The notes under the pieces were generated by a model that saw only the letters and a list, made by a program, of their open reading frames with translations, ran no database searches and was not told the origin of the DNA. From Wolfiporia cocos (Eukaryota; Basidiomycota; Agaricomycetes; Polyporales; Phaeolaceae): a stretch of 64,000 bases of DNA. Shown here one piece after another: positions 42,255-55,163 of this stretch (position 1 is its first letter; every line of letters begins with the position of its first letter). A program made the translations under genes and the position numbers. The stretch spans positions 248,001 to 312,000 of the forward strand of contig JACCLO010000020.1 in the NCBI GenBank assembly GCA_029448655.1, written 5' to 3'.

Positions 42255-44758
42255 TCATGGCAGCTCTAACGCAATCTGGTTTAGAAGCTGCATGGCGTCT
42301 GCACGAAACGTGTCTGCAGTGATTTCTACCAACGGCGCAGGATCCATGAAGGTGAGCAGCGGCGGCGCAGCCGGGTCGGAGCTCCACTGGTCCCAGCTGA
42401 TGTCAGAGAGATAGCTGATGCCTGGCGCGAGGTCTGCAGGTGCGTTGGGATTCAGGTTCGTAGCGAAGTTGACTGTACACCCCGGACGCACATATTAGGA
42501 CGATCGGGGACCATAACGGTAAAATGTGACTCACTAACGGCGTCCATCCCAATAAAGTCTCCTGCGTCGAAGAACTCGAGTAGGTCGGACGCGTGGAACG
42601 AGCCCAGATAGGGCGTCCATTTGCCCCGCTTATACACTGATTTGTGTCATGAGGACTAATATGGCCGGATAAGGGAGTATCTTGCTGTGCTCACAATATG
42701 CCCAAGCATCTTGCGTCTGCGAGACTGTTTCAAGGAAATAGCGTCGTGGCGCTTGCCACATCCAGTCGCCTTGGAATGCTGCAAGCCGCTTGAATTGTGG
42801 TCTGTAGGCAGTAATTGCCGAAGACTGTCAATTCGATATGCTTCCACAGGCATCAGAGAGAGTATACTGACGTCAGGACATTCAAGTAGCCCGTGTCGAA
42901 CGGTGATCCCTGTTGCAGGCATGGAACGCAGTGGTTAGTGTGTGCACATGCAACTCGAAGAAAGTAACGGTACTGACGTCCGTCGGATCAGTAGGGTAAG
43001 CTTCACCGACAGCCGCGATGTCCTCAGTTGAGGCATCATAGAGATAGCTAGCAGAAGTTAGGTGGAAGTGCGGAAAGGTCCAGTGCCGAATACCGGGTGC
43101 GTACTAGGTTTGTATGTACTCGAGGAACTCCTGGTCCGTCCTTTATGCAGTAATGCAGCGCGTCAGCTTCAGAAAGCTGATAGGTGAGACAATAACTCAC
43201 GTAACGTTTGCATTTGCGAAGGAAAATAGCGTCCCCTCATCATCGCAATCGCCAATGAGCACAGGTACCTATAATCTCACAGAGTCAGAATATCGATGCA
43301 GGGTGCTTGTGCCCAAGCTGAAACAGCCACCTTTGCATACAAACCCGCCTGGAGGTATTCCGGCCCAGTGTACTTGATGAACACACCGTCCATCCGCGGG
43401 AGCCACGCCAAGTCAAGGCTCTGATAGCTGAAGAAGCTTGGCGTGTCCGCGACGGCAACGATCAGCTCGTCGTATGGCACGTTCTGCAGACATGCGAACG
43501 TGTCGGACTCCCCGGAGCAGCCTGTAAGCTCGACGAGCTGGTCGTAGTACTGCTGTCCCTGCGAGACGTTCGGCAGCACCACTGGGGGACCAGATTCCTA
43601 GCAACGGCACGTGTGGTTAGTGAGGCAGTTGGGCGGGAAGTATGCGGCTGACTATGATTGCGCTCCGGAATAGTCCACCAGTGTTACCGCCGTTCCAGAT
43701 AAGATGTGCAGAGACGGAGTATGCGCCTGCACTTTCTCCCCATCTGCCGTGCCGCAGGTTGAACATGGTATGTCAGACAGTATGTCTTCAATGCAACAAT
43801 AGTCAAGAGCGCGTACATAGTGACCTCGCTGGGATCGCCACCAAATTCGGAGATGTATTGTTGCACCCATTCCATTGCGAATCTTTCTGTAAATGCGGTG
43901 TGAGTAGAGGGTTGGAACAAAGCACTTTAGTAGCTGACGATCTCGCAGGCCAATGTTTGTTGCATTCGCGGCCAGGACTTCCTCACTGGCGAGGAACCCA
44001 AAGGCTGTTCCATCACGTCAGCACCGATCCGTACAGTTATGTATTGTATATTGGTAACCCTCACCATTCATACGGTAGTTGTGCGACACAAAGATGACGG
44101 GCTCGCCCAGCGTAAGAGAGCGTTCAACGAGCACCGTGCCATCGGTGAGAGCCGAGTCCCCGATCTCGAACGCGCCTCCGTATATCCACTAGCCAGATGT
44201 AAGTGCACTATTATCTTGGGTGTGAGAAATACTCACGAAGATAACGGGTAGATTGTCTCCAGGAGAAGCAGATGCAGGGCGGTAAACATTGAGGGACAAG
44301 CCTAGACATATAATTTCAGCACTCTCCACTGATCCATATGGACGAGTGGTCTGCCATTTACAATTCTCTGATATGATGGTATCGACCAAAGGTAATGTCA
44401 CATTTGCCGGAAGAAGCTCCGGAAGGGTGATCCCCTGCTGGGGACACGCTGCCCCGAATTCCACGGCGAGTTGGGTTCCATTAAAAGCTGTGGGTGCTTG
44501 GGGAGGCGCAAATCGGAGATCTCCTGTCCTTTGATGATCAACGCTGCAGATTAGCCGCAAAAAACCTTGATCAACAGGTAGCTGCACATACGGAACCTGA
44601 GCGTAGGGGATTCCGAGGAAGGTGTCGACGTTGCCTGCTGTAAATCCCTGAAAAGTGGCATATGACAGAGTGACCAGAGGATCTGCCCTCTGCTCGAGTG
44701 GTAGGCCATAGACAGAACCGACCACGGTTGCGGTCAAACAGAGCAGCAAGTGCAGCAT
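42255..44758 (-). CDS. Secreted type-B carboxylesterase / lipase
   Basis: About ten short exons. The start is ATG 44758, giving signal peptide MLHLLLCLTATVVGSVYGLP; an upstream TTG at 44788 was rejected. The stop is at 42255-42257. Order: FLGIPYAQVP, GDLRFAPPQAP, SENC region (first disulfide), SLNVYRPA, an exon with GGAFEIGD-type oxyanion region, FGFLASEE, then IGLRDQRFAMEWVQQYISEFGGDP, the nucleophile elbow GESAGA (near 43730), SGPPVVLPNVSQGQQYYDQL, PVLIGDCDDEG, and a late exon with FHASDLLEFF, which holds the catalytic-His position of the family. Hydrolyses carboxylic esters outside the cell; substrate not deducible. Length (about 540-560 residues) fits the family. Confidence 0.85.
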
Positions 44759-47469
44759 TCCGCCGAGCGAGATGTCGAAGACTGGCAACCGTCAGCATAC
44801 GCCTGGCCAGCATCGTGGGTGCTTCTTGCACTTATATTGTCGAGCAGAGCTCGCGCAGTCCAGCAATCTCACGAAATCCATGTTCGGGATCCTCGCCACA
44901 TGTGATGCGGTGATAGTATGGGTATCCTGAAATAGTCCGCATGGAAGCTAGAGGTGCCCTATGACAATGTGGTCTGACGGGCTAGACGTTCATGTTCTCT
45001 GGCCAGTAAAACGGAGAGATGGCCGACAGGCATCTGCCGCAGCGCACTCGTGAGCGAGTCGGTGTGAGACTCGACTGTCATTGGGTTGTAGGTACCGGCA
45101 TGAAGGCGTCATAGTGTACCCGCAAACATATGATTCTCGCGAATCTGGCGAGCCATACGTTGGCATCGTAATGAGGATTACTCATGAATTATTCTTGGTC
45201 ACAATACAAGAGGCCAGCCGAGGTGCGGCCACGAACACGATTGTGTTTGGGAAGTCACATTGGCCAAACCTGTCTGTCTGTCTGTACCTTCAAGTTGTGT
45301 GGCGAGCCGGACACCCTTGCATTCAGTGAAACCTGTCTTCTGCTCATCTAGTGCGTTACATCGGTCCGTCACAATATGATAACCCAGACACCTTTAAGAT
45401 ACGATCAAAGTGGCATTGGCACCCACCGGAACATGGATAATTAGTATGTGGGGGTCGACAAAATACTTCTCCCAGCAGTCAGTCCTCGGTACAGTGACTT
45501 GATATAACTAATTGCGACAATAGCCAAGACATAGAAGATCAATGCAGTGGCTGAAGCATCATATAATAATCCGCGTTGGATACGGCCACGATCTCAGATT
45601 TGCTAGGCCTCAGGATTATTGACGCCATGGTGCTTCCAAAATATATGCAGGGTACAGCAACATCCGACATACCCCACGCCTGAGCTTGAGCTTCATAACA
45701 AAGCTTGCTTGAAGTCGGCAGGGATGCATATACCAGCTGAGCATCGATCAGATATAATACGCGCTTAAATCAATATATCGGAAGAACTTCCATCAATCAT
45801 CCTCATGACCACTATGCATATGTAGAGATGGCAAACGCTTGTATTATTGACAAGAGGCTGGGCTACTTAGAAAGAGCGAAGAAAGAACTGCTGCACATCG
45901 GTAGCACGATATGCGAGAGCGACGCCTACAGGACTAAAGCACATTCTCGGAGCTGTAATGATTTGGGGATTCTCCTCGGGAATTACACCCCTCGGTCCAA
46001 GATGCTTGGGAAGGAATTTCCGAAGCAGTTCTTCTTGATCCCCGTGTTCCTCCGTTTCTCCAATAATGCAAACGGTCTGGGCGTTTGCGAAGTGGGATTG
46101 ACTTACTCCAAATTTACTTTGCATTACAAGTAGAGACATAATGTGCACAGTATGTCCTTAATTTGTACTCAAGACCCTCGGTTTCAATTGGCTGAGAGGC
46201 ATCATTTCGACATCGTATTTCTGCATTCTCTTGGTGACATTCGGCTATCAATGAATGAATGAGGGTGTGTGGTGTGTAGCTTGGTAGTATAATGGCAGGA
46301 CTGTGGATTTTGTGAGTCTATCAAAGGACAAGAATGTTTAGACCACTTACATAAGTGAATCAGCTGCTAATCGGCTGCATCCCTTCATACGTATCTTTCA
46401 GACATCATTTTGCAGTCATCATCCCAGATAATGCTTGAATGTTGTTGACTGATGTGCCATCATGCAAACGCTTCCACATCATAGGGACCGGTGCCGTGCA
46501 GGTATCAAATCGTCGTTCTATATGTCATACTAATCACTGCAATCGTATCGAAGATAACTTGCGATGCTTCTCGATAGCGATGGCTGGGTGTTCCCGTAAG
46601 TCTCTGCGGTGACTCTTTACCGCGGCATACAATGTTTCCAAATGCAGTGAGAACTGATGGGGATACAAGCTTTTGCGTACACGCAAAGCGAAGCAATCAC
46701 GGCGTGCAATGAGTACCAGGCAGATACGACGAGGAGTCGGACAGCAATAGTCAATTAAGCAGTCGCCCTTCGGGGCAGTCGCAGAGTACAAAGTATTTCA
46801 CTGCGTTATACAGTGCCGTGTGGAAGGAGGCTTGTTACTAACAGTCAATCCGCTGAGCAGTGTACCTTTTGGAGAAGTCCGATTGCGTCTGGCATGGATG
46901 TGCCATACACTGTACTAGGGCGAATGTCGCTCGCGGGCTCACACTTGATCATCGCCGGCCCTACCAATAATCAGCCACAAGCATTCTCCCAGGTTCGCTG
47001 TAAACCCGTATATGAGGCTCTGTAAATAATAACACGTACGGTATCATTATGCTAGAGCACAATATCCATTCATTGCCCTGTACGCATTCATCTTCCCATG
47101 AACTCCACTAATTCTACACATATTCACCCATTGGCGTGCAGGTAATATAAGTATCATTTCAGAAAAACTTGAGCACATCGATTGGATTTCTTACGGATGA
47201 CCATGATGAACAGGTTCGCCCGATTGGTAAATTCATGCTTCGGAACAGCTACCTGGCACTTGCTTCGTGCACTAAACGTTCTGTCTTGACAGACACAGTA
47301 TTGTTTCCATAACCACACTTGCATCTACGCATATATACCGAATCATCTAAGTATTGAGGAATGTATGGCATCTGAGAGTGGCGAGTACCTACCAATTGTC
47401 ACCCGCCTGTCCCTCTCCGCGTTACAACAAGCAATTCGAAGTAAGAGCAGAATCTGAAGCGACGTAGTA
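44759..47469. other. Long intergenic interval without a supported gene
   Basis: AT-rich. Small open frames such as 45828-46133 (+) and 45867-46148 (-) overlap each other on opposite strands and show no domain. A short stretch at 46276-46312 resembles the 5' half of a tRNA-Gln. Nothing else recognised. Confidence 0.5.
46276..46312 (+). other. Possible 5' half of a tRNA-Gln (fragment)
   Basis: The stretch tagtataatggcaggac, then tgtggattttg reads like a D-arm followed by the 5' anticodon stem and a UUG anticodon. The expected 3' strand of the stem (atccac) and a TψC box (gttcgaatcc type) are not found within 150 bp, so at best it is a half-tRNA fragment. Confidence 0.2.
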
Positions 47470-49778
47470 TCACATGGATGCTTTTCCCATGGGCTCGAAT
47501 GGTAGCAAAAAGGCAACGAGCCCCGCAACGACGAAAAGAGCAGCTGCTACGTAGATGGGCACTGCGGTGGCGAGATTGGCATACAGGGCAATTATCGGGG
47601 CCTGATCGATGAAAGCATCAAAAACGTGAGAATCAAATGCTAATGGCTCATATTATCGACAAGAGAACGGGTTTACACACCATGATACCGAATATTCTGT
47701 TTGCGGTGGAAACTAGCGCATTCCCAGTACCACGATCTTTAGTCGGGAACAGCTCAGGCGAAACTGCATACAACACGCCGTACATGATGTTGCTGGTAAA
47801 GGTATACGCGCAGTTCCAGCCAAGCAGTGCATTGGATGTGCGCGCTGTCGTACTCGCGAATAGGAATGCTCCCGTGATGACTGGAAAACCATACATGAGA
47901 ACTTAATAAATGCTTGCAATTTAACGATGCATGCCACGAGCACGCACCGTTGGAAACAGCTAGTGTTCCTTTGCGTCCCAGGTACGGTAACTCTACCATC
48001 CAACCGGCGATTAGTGCACCAGGAATTCCGATGACGCTGATTATTACTTGCTGAAATGAATTTGTTTACTAGTTAGTGCTTTACCATACATTCAGTTTCC
48101 GGACGTCTCACATTGCGATATGTAATGTACGCCGAGCCGTCTCCGAAGTCTGCTCCTCGCGTCTGTAGGCTGAGGATGCAAATTCAAATTCGAGAATCAT
48201 ATTACGATGCGGGTATACTCGCAAATAAGGTATAAATCCTGTGTATCTAAGATGATCATAAGTGCCATACCCCGTCTTGAAGATGTCGTCACTTACAGTG
48301 GAAATGCTAAGCCAACGAGTGCTGTTATGCTGAGTCAGATTGATGCAAATCCCTACAGGCTTATACATACCCCATTCAACAACCAGTAGACTTGTTGTAT
48401 ATGCTAGTTTACGTGTTCTGAATAAAGCCTTGATGTGGGCCGCACTGAGTTTTCGGATCGCCCGTAGAGCCGCTGCTCTAGCACTCGTATCCATCCTCCT
48501 TGTTGCATCGTTCCCCTCTAGGATCTCGAGATCTCCAGCTTTCTTCAACATATCCACTGTCAACTTACACTCCTTTCCATTGTATTTAGCAACGCGATGC
48601 GTAATCTCTACCGCCTTCTCGTCACGGCCGCGACCCATCAGATATTTTGGCGATTCGTAGACGTTGAAGGCAAAGCGGAAGACAAAGAGCAACATAAATG
48701 AACCGCCCATTGAGTAGAGAAGATACCGCCATCCCTGATTGGACGATCTTGGACAGTCGGAAGCAGAAGTGCATGAGTAGTTAGCTAGGAGTGGCCATGC
48801 TACCTACAGCATTGTCAAATGTTGAGGGTTTTTTACTAATCACATCATTTTTGTACGCACTAGTGAGCCGACAAGCTGGCCAATTGCCCACCAGACCGAG
48901 AGGATGGTGAGGAGATACTGGTGCGAAGCAGGGATGAATTCTACCATGAGCTCCATCAGTGTCACATCAGTATAGATACTAGAGATCATACCGAGAAACA
49001 CTGCAGAGTCAACGGGAAGGTTACCGCCAACTCCCACATTAAATGCAGCCGTCAATGAGCACAGCGTTATATAGTTCGATGAGGCGCCTGAAGCCAAGGC
49101 GAAGACGCCAGTCACAAACAATGTTGCGTTGAAGCACCACCTAGGAACCCTCGGTACCTGTAATGAATACGACGTTATGACGACATACCGCCGTCCCCAA
49201 ACATCGGATGCAACGCCGGAACATGCTGCGCCAACCAGAAGACCAATACTCTGTCCAAGTTTGAGGAATGGTCCTTGTACGCTGAACTCATTGATCACAG
49301 GTGACAGTATCAAGGCTGTGACTGTCTATTTGGCATAATGTAATCTGCAGTCGAGTCGAAGATGGATATAATCTGACTTACAGGCCACAGATTATCACTG
49401 ACTCATCATTGAACAAGTCACCAACCGTAGCGGTAATAGAGCTAAATAGTACGCACGAATACCACCCAAAACCGGTCACAATGAATAGATACCACTAGGG
49501 TTGTCCACATATGAGCATTTCTACATATGACTCCAGAGTGATACCAATTGGTTTCAAGAGCGTACCTGGTACTTGCCCATTCCGATGTCTTGAAACGCAT
49601 CGTTTAAAATCCTTGCTTTGGCCTGATATACAGGATCAACCGTTGAGTCTTCTCCATCGTAGATATCGCGAGTCTGCCCTTGTCTTGTGGAAGCCTCGAT
49701 ATCATATGAAATGGTTCTATCTTCTTTATCGTCAGGAATGCGGTCGTCAGAGGACGCCACTATGCGCGCAGTGCCCAT
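47470..49778 (-). CDS. MFS transporter, sugar-porter / SV2-like type (copy 2)
   Basis: Paralogue of 33115-35435 with the same exon pattern. ATG 49778 (MGTARIVASSDD); stop 47470-47472 after PFEPMGKASM. Landmarks: VYQAKARILNDAFQDIGMGKY, WYLFIVTGFGWYS-DNLWP, GVASDVWGRR, FIPASHQYLLTILSVWWAIG, ESPKYLMGRGRDEKAVEIT, VELPYLGRKGTLA and PELFPTKDRGTGNAL. One intron appears to use a GC-AG pair: exon end near 48223, donor GCGAGT at 48222-48217, where copy 1 has GTGAGT. Codon use is more AT-rich than in copy 1. Plasma-membrane solute uptake is expected; substrate unknown. Confidence 0.83.
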
Positions 49779-50798
49779 GGTGGTAGATGTGAGGGACCTC
49801 ACTGCGAGATCGTTGTAGAGATAGGGGAGCACGCGTCTAGTCTATAAGACCCTTTTCCATATTTCACTTGGAAGCAGGGAAGCAATAGATATGGGATTGT
49901 GATGGTGGAAAAAAGCATATCTTGACAGGATTCTGTGGGTGATGGCCCTAGTAGTATAGAGACGCTGTATCGTTACGTGAGTGCTTAGCGCCACGTTAGA
50001 TAGTATATACGGGACCTGCGTAAGTAGTTTAAATCTGAGAAATATTTGATGGTTGCAAGTTCGCATCGCATCGGGTATCATTGTATGCCGTTGTGCTGGA
50101 GTCGTCTCTGAAACCTCGGAAGGGGCGCAATGGCACCTCTATCGAGAAATTAATGATCTGCCGTCATGATGGCTAGCAAAAGGCATGACATATAGCTATC
50201 AATGGTTCGTCGATTTGGCAGCTGCATAGTTTAGGTCCCCATGATACGCTCTGCAAAACTTGCGTGGTTAACCATGTACTCGCCAGGCGACTATATGGAA
50301 ACACAGTAGTACATACGCAGAATCGTGAGCGTACAACTCCGCTGATGAAACGGACTTGCATATGGTATTGCCACAACCCAAGCCACATCCCGATCAAGCG
50401 CGATACAAATAGCACACGATCAATCTAGAGCCGCCGATCTGACGCTCGCACTAGCTTATACCGCTCTGCGTAGTTCAGGCATACCATGCATGAACAGAAC
50501 TGTGGGGAATATGAGCATATGCAAATTATAGAAACAAGACCAGCACGAGCCGCTGGGTCGTACAGTGATGGTTCTTCTCAGCAGGCCTGGCTACGTACCC
50601 ACAACTATCCTTATGATCACGGTGGACTGGAGGGCGGCGACGATTTGAGATATCTGGATAAGACGCGAGCCCCGTCAGCCAAGCAAGCATTCCAAGCCAG
50701 TACTTTATGCCCATCGCAAGACGCTGACTGTTTCATTACTTTGATAGCTGAGTTTATTGACAAGCCAGTAAATGAGGCTGGCGGTTGATAGTATGTTA
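49779..50798. other. Intergenic
   Basis: Transporter promoter side and spacer. A 100-codon + frame at 50486-50788 has no recognisable domain. No repeat or RNA gene seen. Confidence 0.5.
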
Positions 50799-52500
50799 TC
50801 ACCGCATACTGTTGAAAAGTCGACTCGCCGTCGCCTCTCCTTCCCGCTCGGTCAATTGCTGGAGCTCCAGCACACCATCATTGCCGTCCTGTCGAAAGCG
50901 GTACCAGAATGAGCGGGCGTCGTGGAAGATCTGCCTGCTTGTGTCGCCCAAGTCACAGCGGTCGCAATTAGATCCGATGACTTTGAAGCCAATATATATG
51001 CCACAGCTGACATCCATGTAGCAAGCGCCTGGGCCAGCACAAACGAGCGCTCCTCGTACGAAGCATCATCCACATGTCCTCGGGCGTAGAAGAATATACA
51101 CAACCCCTGAAGGGCGATTGCATGATATATCTGTTTGGCAGATGGTGAGAGTGTAGTATCTTGCGTTGGAAATGACTTACGACACACGATAAGACCCAAG
51201 GGTCCTTTAATCTGACAACGTGGTCTCTAGCTCCGGGATCGCGCTTACAATAAGCTTCATGACGTCCAACGATCTTGTCGGATACAAGGAGAGCACAATA
51301 GGTGACGCGCGCTCCAGCAGTTTTATCGGATCCGAGAAGGGGGACCAGGTTGGCTTCACCTCGAGGTGACGGACGAGGCACGCCAGCGGCAAAGTGCCAC
51401 ACTGGAGCCGCACGTTGAAGAAATCGAGCCCGGGCCATGCGATGGACATGCTATCAAACCGGTTATGCGACCATACGGTGCACAGCGAACGCACGCTGGG
51501 GAAGGCGCAAGCGACGGCCGCCAGGTCCTGTGGCGAGGACCCCAACTTGAGGGCGCGGACGGAGGGGAAGGAGTTAGCAGGCAAGCCCTTAGCCGCCTTG
51601 TTGACGCCTAGATACTCTGGTGCGCTCCATGTGTGTGGAATCATTATCATCGCGTGCAGGGCCTGAATGTCTACTTCTTGTGTATTATCTTCAGATGCCA
51701 GCTCCGAATCATAGTCCGATTCATCCTCATCCTCGGAGTCGGCCTCAGATTCGGTGTTGTACACATCTACGTCTTCGTCTTTGTCTGCACCTTCGTTCTG
51801 TCCTCAAGCTCGTCAGATACGCTTCCCGTACCGGAAGCATTGCCAGTATAATGTATAGAGAGTTTATTCGGCTTAAACACCAGATTGAGCCGCAGGTGCG
51901 CCGGAATGACTATATTATTGAGAACGAGGACCTGGAATTTGGGAAGAGCAGCAAGAGAGGTGAGGAAATCTGGTAGCTTGATGAGTAATGTCGACATCCT
52001 ATGGAGGTCTAGTATCCGAATGTTGCTAGTGTGTAGAAGCACTTCGGTTAGCAAACGATTGCAAGCGCGGAAGATATGATCATCCCAGTATGTACGGATA
52101 AAACGCAGGTTTTTGATGTATGATGCGCGTCTTCGCGGATCAGCCAAAACGTACTTGCAGAAGCTCACCACGCCTCCGCGGAGTTCGGCGACGTCGTTTG
52201 AGGCTTGGTCGCCAAGTTCCACAGAAAATCGAACAGACCGAAACGATACGCGGACTTCGGACAAGCAGCGAGGCATAGCAAGGGAATGTGCAAACTTGCA
52301 TGTCTGCGCGAGATGCAGAGCATCAAGTGGAGACACTAAAGCTATGATGGCGCCCAGAACGTTATTATTCAGACGTAGAAGCTCGACGGGTGTTGCTGAC
52401 TATGATAGCCATGAGTATAAAGGCCAGCTTGCAACCCCGGGAAGGTACTCACCTGAAGATGTCGATATACTGGATTCATACCCACAGCTCTGCTCGCAAG
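50799..52500 (-). CDS. F-box-like protein
   Basis: It reads in several exons. Near 52395 an F-box-like start, TPVELLRLNNNVLGAIIALV, runs into SPLDALHLAQTCKFAHSL, the usual L-P-x-E-L-L...D-L..LA..CK pattern. Then SEVRVSFRSV, a leucine-rich stretch (LLTEVLLHTSNIRILDLH, LPKFQVLVLNN), and an acidic run (51700-51780, ESEADSEDEDESDYDSE) where the reading frame must change, either by a short intron or a frameshift. After that FPSVRALKLGS and a last exon ending at 50799 with YIGFKVIGSN and WYRFR. Such proteins are substrate receptors of SCF ubiquitin ligases and are abundant in Agaricomycetes. The first exon and exact splice sites are uncertain; the gene could be damaged in the acidic run. Confidence 0.6.
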
Positions 52501-53509
52501 TTCCCAGATAAGCAATGCACAGGTCGTGGGCCACCAAACCTTTCACTAAAGACGAAGGTCAGCATTCACGCTAGATGTCAACCTCCGAGTCTCTGTACCA
52601 CGACGCGATAGCTTCCCTAATATGCTATCGTAGTCGGCCCGTGATGGAAGTCTATGAGCAGCAGTGTAGGTGCGAGTTTTTAAACACAAAACGCTCACCA
52701 GAGCAGCTCTACCCAAGAGCTCATAGCATAACGGCGCGACTGCACCACCGAGCTTGTTTCCATCATGAGTCGTCTGAGATTAGTCACCAACTTCGGCGAA
52801 ACTCGTGGCTTTGTCTAAGCGAGCTGGGAACGAATATACGTCCAGGCTATCGCCCAAAATGCCGCCACCAGGGCCGCTGCAACCACCAGCACCGCGGCCG
52901 TTGCAGCGCCGCGACTGCGCTGATGCATGGAGTGGGGGAGCTGGCTACTGTGGCGTTATGGTTCAACTCGAAGCTGCCCTTTGTGCCCAAAGCCCCAACG
53001 AGCGCATTATGATAAGATTAGAACTCGATCTTGCGGACTGAAGTACCGACTCTCTATCGTGCTAATAAAACGACATACAAAGGATATTCATGACTTCGTT
53101 GGTGCAAATCTGCAGAGTATGAAGCGGTCTCAAAGTCGTTGCCATCAACGGTCCCGGTCATATGCATGGATCGAGCGCTTGCGAAGCAACGAGGCTTCGC
53201 GGAGTTAATTCCGAAAGCAGACGGATGAAAGTCGCTTCCAATTCGGACCTTGCTACCCTTGTATTCACTGTATGCAATCCGCCATGCATCTTTTGAGAAC
53301 TGCAGAGAATACAAGTCGCCCCTTTGATGGTCCTGGTGATGACAAGCAATCTACACAAGGAGACGGCATAAAGCTCGACCATCGTAGTGATCCCGTTCCT
53401 GACCCTTACATCACATTCCTCTACGCCAATCATTCCTGCAGCTCGAGGATAGTGCGGTAGTCCTCGACTTTTACCCGGACTCCGCCAAACCTCCTGTAAT
53501 ATTGCTGAG
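52501..53509. other. Intergenic, upstream of STE3-like receptor
   Basis: Checked by eye for a pheromone precursor (small frame ending in a CaaX box) on both strands; none convincing. A + frame at 52575-53012 (145 codons) has no recognisable domain. Confidence 0.45.
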
Positions 53510-55163
53510 ATGGACTCATCGTGGGCGGTACAGGAAAATGTGGTAATCGCCTTCTCGTTCATCGGGTTTGTTCTGGTCAACATACCTCTTTATTGGCACT
53601 TAGAAGGTGAGCCCCAATTGTTTTGCTTAGTGACTCTCAGTTCGAATGATGACTAGCTTGGAACATTGGATGTATCATGTATATTTTCTGGTCGGGCAGT
53701 CAATGCCTCATCCAGTTCATCAACGCTGTCGCCTGGAGGAATAATGTCATCAACTGGGCGCCGGTATGGTGTGACATCAGTAAATGTCCCTCACTGAGGT
53801 TGGGACTTGCATTGGCTAACTGGTTCTGACTAGCCTCGAGATACATGCTGGCTGCCAGCGTAGGAATCATCACTGCGTCCCTACTCATCAATCGTCGTCT
53901 CTACCATATCGCGAACATTACCACTATACACATAGACGCTAAGGACAAACGTCGTATGATCATCATAGACGTATCAATAGGCCTGGGACTCCCTATTCTC
54001 CAAGTGCTTGTCTGTAAGTTCCTGCCTAATCGATAGACAATTGATGGTCGTCTAATGTGGCCATAGATTGGTTCATACAGGGACACCGATTTGACATCTT
54101 CGAGGGCTTTGGCTGCTTTTATGCTATTCCTAATACGATCCTCTCCTGGTTTCTCTGTGATATCTGGCCAATCGTAATCGGCTGTGTCTCAGCGGTGTAC
54201 TGCAGTGAGCAATGAAACACACTTACGAGTTACATCTCTAACACACTCCCAGCTCTCACAATTCGCGCCTTCCTCCGCCGGCGCAAGCAGCTCAGAGAGC
54301 TCGTTGCCGCAAATAAAAACTTGAATTTCAACCGCTACTTCCGCCTCATGGCGATCGCAGTTGTTGAGGTGTGCCTGACAGTCCCGCTCGGCATTTATAC
54401 CATGGTACAGAACGCGACTGGGTACATCTACCCGTGGGCGGGCCTCGCAAATTTGCACTACCAGTTCTCTGCGGTAGACCAAATCCCCGCAATCCTGTGG
54501 CGCGCGGACCCGCAGGTCGCGGGGGGGCTTGCGTTCACACAGTGGTCATTCATCGGCACCGCGCTTGTCTTCTTTGCACTCTTCGGCCTCGCTGCGGAGG
54601 CGCGCAAGCATTACCATGACGCTTACGTCGCTGTGTGCTCACGCGTGGGCGTCCGCACGGACTTTTACACCGGGCTATCGTCGCGTCTTGGAATGTCGTC
54701 GCGTCTCGGGCTTGGCCGCCCCTGGAAGTCGTTCGTCGACTCCTTCTCAAAGTCAGTATTCTCTCCCGTCCTCTCTGTGCCAGTACTGACCATACGTTGT
54801 GCCAGGTCGAAAAGCGTCATCGCGACGCCCATCGTCACGATCGACACTTTCATCCAAAAATCGCGCCCGGACACGATCCACAGCTTCTCCGATAGGCTCT
54901 CTGTTTCCATCTCACTCACGGATGTCGGCTCCGCTCATAGCATCAAGCTCGCGAGTCCAGCATCGTACTCGAGCACATGCGTCGCCGACTCGCCCACGGA
55001 CGAAAAGTCGCTATCCATACGCGAGAGATGCGATGCGCCGCTGCCCTCGCTGCCCTCAGTCGATCTTGATCCAGATTTTGTTCTCGATATTTCGCGAGAG
55101 GCGATGGAGCGCCCCCTGCCGGACGTGCCCATGTCTGTACGGCATTCGGTGGACATCGTTTGA
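53510..55163 (+). CDS. STE3: STE3-type pheromone receptor (GPCR)
   Basis: Five exons joined in frame: 53510-53606, 53657-53779, 53834-54013, 54067-54204, 54253-55163; 482 residues. Seven membrane segments are visible, starting ENVVIAFSFIGFVLVNIPLYWHL. Family marks: AWNIGCIMYIFW, W-CD-I before TM3, INRRLYHIANI, GLGLPILQ, YWFIQGHRFDIFEGFGC, FLRRRKQL, and the NFNRYFRLM loop before TM6. The cytosolic tail (about 180 residues) is Ser/Thr-rich with a basic patch. A 54-nt in-frame stretch (54752-54805, gtcagt...ccag) could be a sixth intron, giving 464 residues. The product binds a farnesylated peptide and signals through a G protein to the mating MAP-kinase cascade. It may be a B mating-type receptor or one of the non-mating STE3-like paralogues; no pheromone gene was found nearby. 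Confidence 0.93.

Noticed and set aside
46276..46312. Functional tRNA-Gln gene
   Set aside because: Only the 5' half matches; no matching 3' anticodon arm, TψC arm or acceptor stem was found downstream.
50281..50415. Minus-strand short frame ending Cys-Val-Ser-Ile-stop, considered as a pheromone CaaX end
   Set aside because: No suitable upstream ATG in frame; only a few residues remain after the nearest one.
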